A stretch of 54,351 nt of DNA from Flavobacterium sp. Its GTDB lineage: Bacteria; Bacteroidota; Bacteroidia; Flavobacteriales; Flavobacteriaceae. The translations under genes were made by a program, and so were the position numbers. Below the pieces are notes generated by a model that saw only the letters and a program-made list of their open reading frames with translations, had not been told where the DNA came from and searched no databases. Below are positions 54,033 to 54,351 of the stretch, in pieces. The first letter of the stretch is position 1; the number at the start of each line of letters is the position of its first letter. The DNA lies in assembly GCA_025351785.1 (NCBI GenBank), contig JANXVF010000062.1:1-54351 (forward strand). The letters run 5' to 3'.

Positions 54033-54217
54033 GGCTTTGGTCTAAAATGTATATTTATTTTTTAAACCACATAGAGCCATAGATTATACTTCTGAATAAG
54101 AAAATTTTAGAAATATTTTTTTTCACATAGCTATCAATTCTATATAAAGCGAAGCTTTTTTAAAGGATATGTTTTCTATGTTTCTTTGTGGTTACATATA
54201 TTTATTAGGCTAAAGCC
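54033..54217 (+). repeat. 185-bp interspersed repeat, copy C
   Basis: Same length and orientation as copy B (32106-32290), with four substitutions between them. Terminal arms GGCTTTGGTCTAA and TTAGGCTAAAGCC are intact. It is flanked by ATTAAAAA (54025-54032) and ATTAAAAT (54218-54225), a possible target duplication. No ORF. Confidence 0.92.
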
Positions 54218-54257
54218 ATTAAAATAAATATTTTCAAAAACTATACCATTTAAAAAA

Positions 54258-54351
54258 TTAAGAAACTACTTTTTCATTTCGTATCTTTAATAAATCTAAA
54301 TAATCTCTTTGATTTGAAAGCCTCGGTATTTTGTGTTGACCTCCTAACTTG
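54258..54351 (-). CDS. C-terminal end of a GH3-family protein (5' part outside window)
   Basis: Minus-strand frame open to the window edge and ending at TAA (54258-54260). The 31 visible residues include KLGGQHKIPRLSNQRDYLDL, which resembles the C-terminus of GH3 auxin-responsive-promoter-family proteins (acyl-adenylate-forming fold) common in Flavobacteriaceae. The identification rests on a short segment and memory. Confidence 0.5.
   Translation of the reverse strand, partial: KLGGQHKIPRLSNQRDYLDLLKIRNEKVVS

Overview
This window is chromosomal DNA from a Flavobacteriaceae bacterium, most likely a Flavobacterium or close relative. The evidence is the low G+C content; promoters of the Bacteroidetes type (TAnnTTTG at -7, no Shine-Dalgarno motifs); three secreted proteins with type IX secretion (T9SS) C-terminal sorting domains; a fused MurF-alanine racemase; the rpmB-rpmG-DUF4295-ftsY block; and two TonB-dependent outer-membrane proteins. 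No phage, plasmid, CRISPR or defence island is visible. Most genes are core or lineage-typical, and the unusual material is one gene fusion plus several families of small repeats.

Layout. 1-8 kb: a truncated T9SS delta-60 repeat protein, a 2-oxoacid dehydrogenase E2 whose two linkers carry repeat-derived sequence, a GT2 glycosyltransferase divergent from an ABC-F ATPase, a heptanucleotide array, a methyltransferase and a T9SS protein. 8-13.5 kb: MATE exporter, SPFH protein, small acidic protein, MeaB GTPase and a GlcD-like flavoprotein. 13.5-19 kb: unknown membrane and cytosolic proteins, a DUF721 protein, a lipoprotein, a serine hydrolase and a two-domain ice-binding-like protein. 19-26 kb: a long minus-strand block of Ppx/GppA, hydrolase, DnaQ-like exonuclease, FAH, Hpt, CinA, L28, L33, DUF4295 and FtsY. 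26-32 kb: a lipopolysaccharide-type kinase divergent from a GT9 transferase, a two-component system, and a GT2-dephospho-CoA kinase fusion. 32-35 kb: a 185-bp repeat, tRNA-Ala(GGC) with a partial duplicate, a TonB receptor and a small Cys/His-rich protein. 35-46 kb: Asd, MscL, MurF-Alr, thymidine kinase, unknown protein-RsmI, RecJ, MFS and an LpxH-like phosphatase. 46-54 kb: a TolC/MacA-type pair without its ABC partner, a DUF4403 lipoprotein, a second TonB-family receptor, an EamA transporter, a tiny lipoprotein, another 185-bp repeat and the end of a probable GH3-family gene.

The most noteworthy observations are: (1) the in-frame GT2-CoaE fusion, in which the expected CoaE start codon is replaced by a Lys codon; (2) a 185-bp imperfect-palindromic repeat with two near-identical copies (4 differences) and one decayed copy; (3) palindromic and heptanucleotide repeats in intergenic DNA and inside two open reading frames, including both flexible linkers of the E2 enzyme; (4) a tandem 52-bp duplication carrying the 3' part of tRNA-Ala; and (5) -7 promoter boxes 4-5 nt before start codons, which suggest leaderless transcripts and also correct several start sites.
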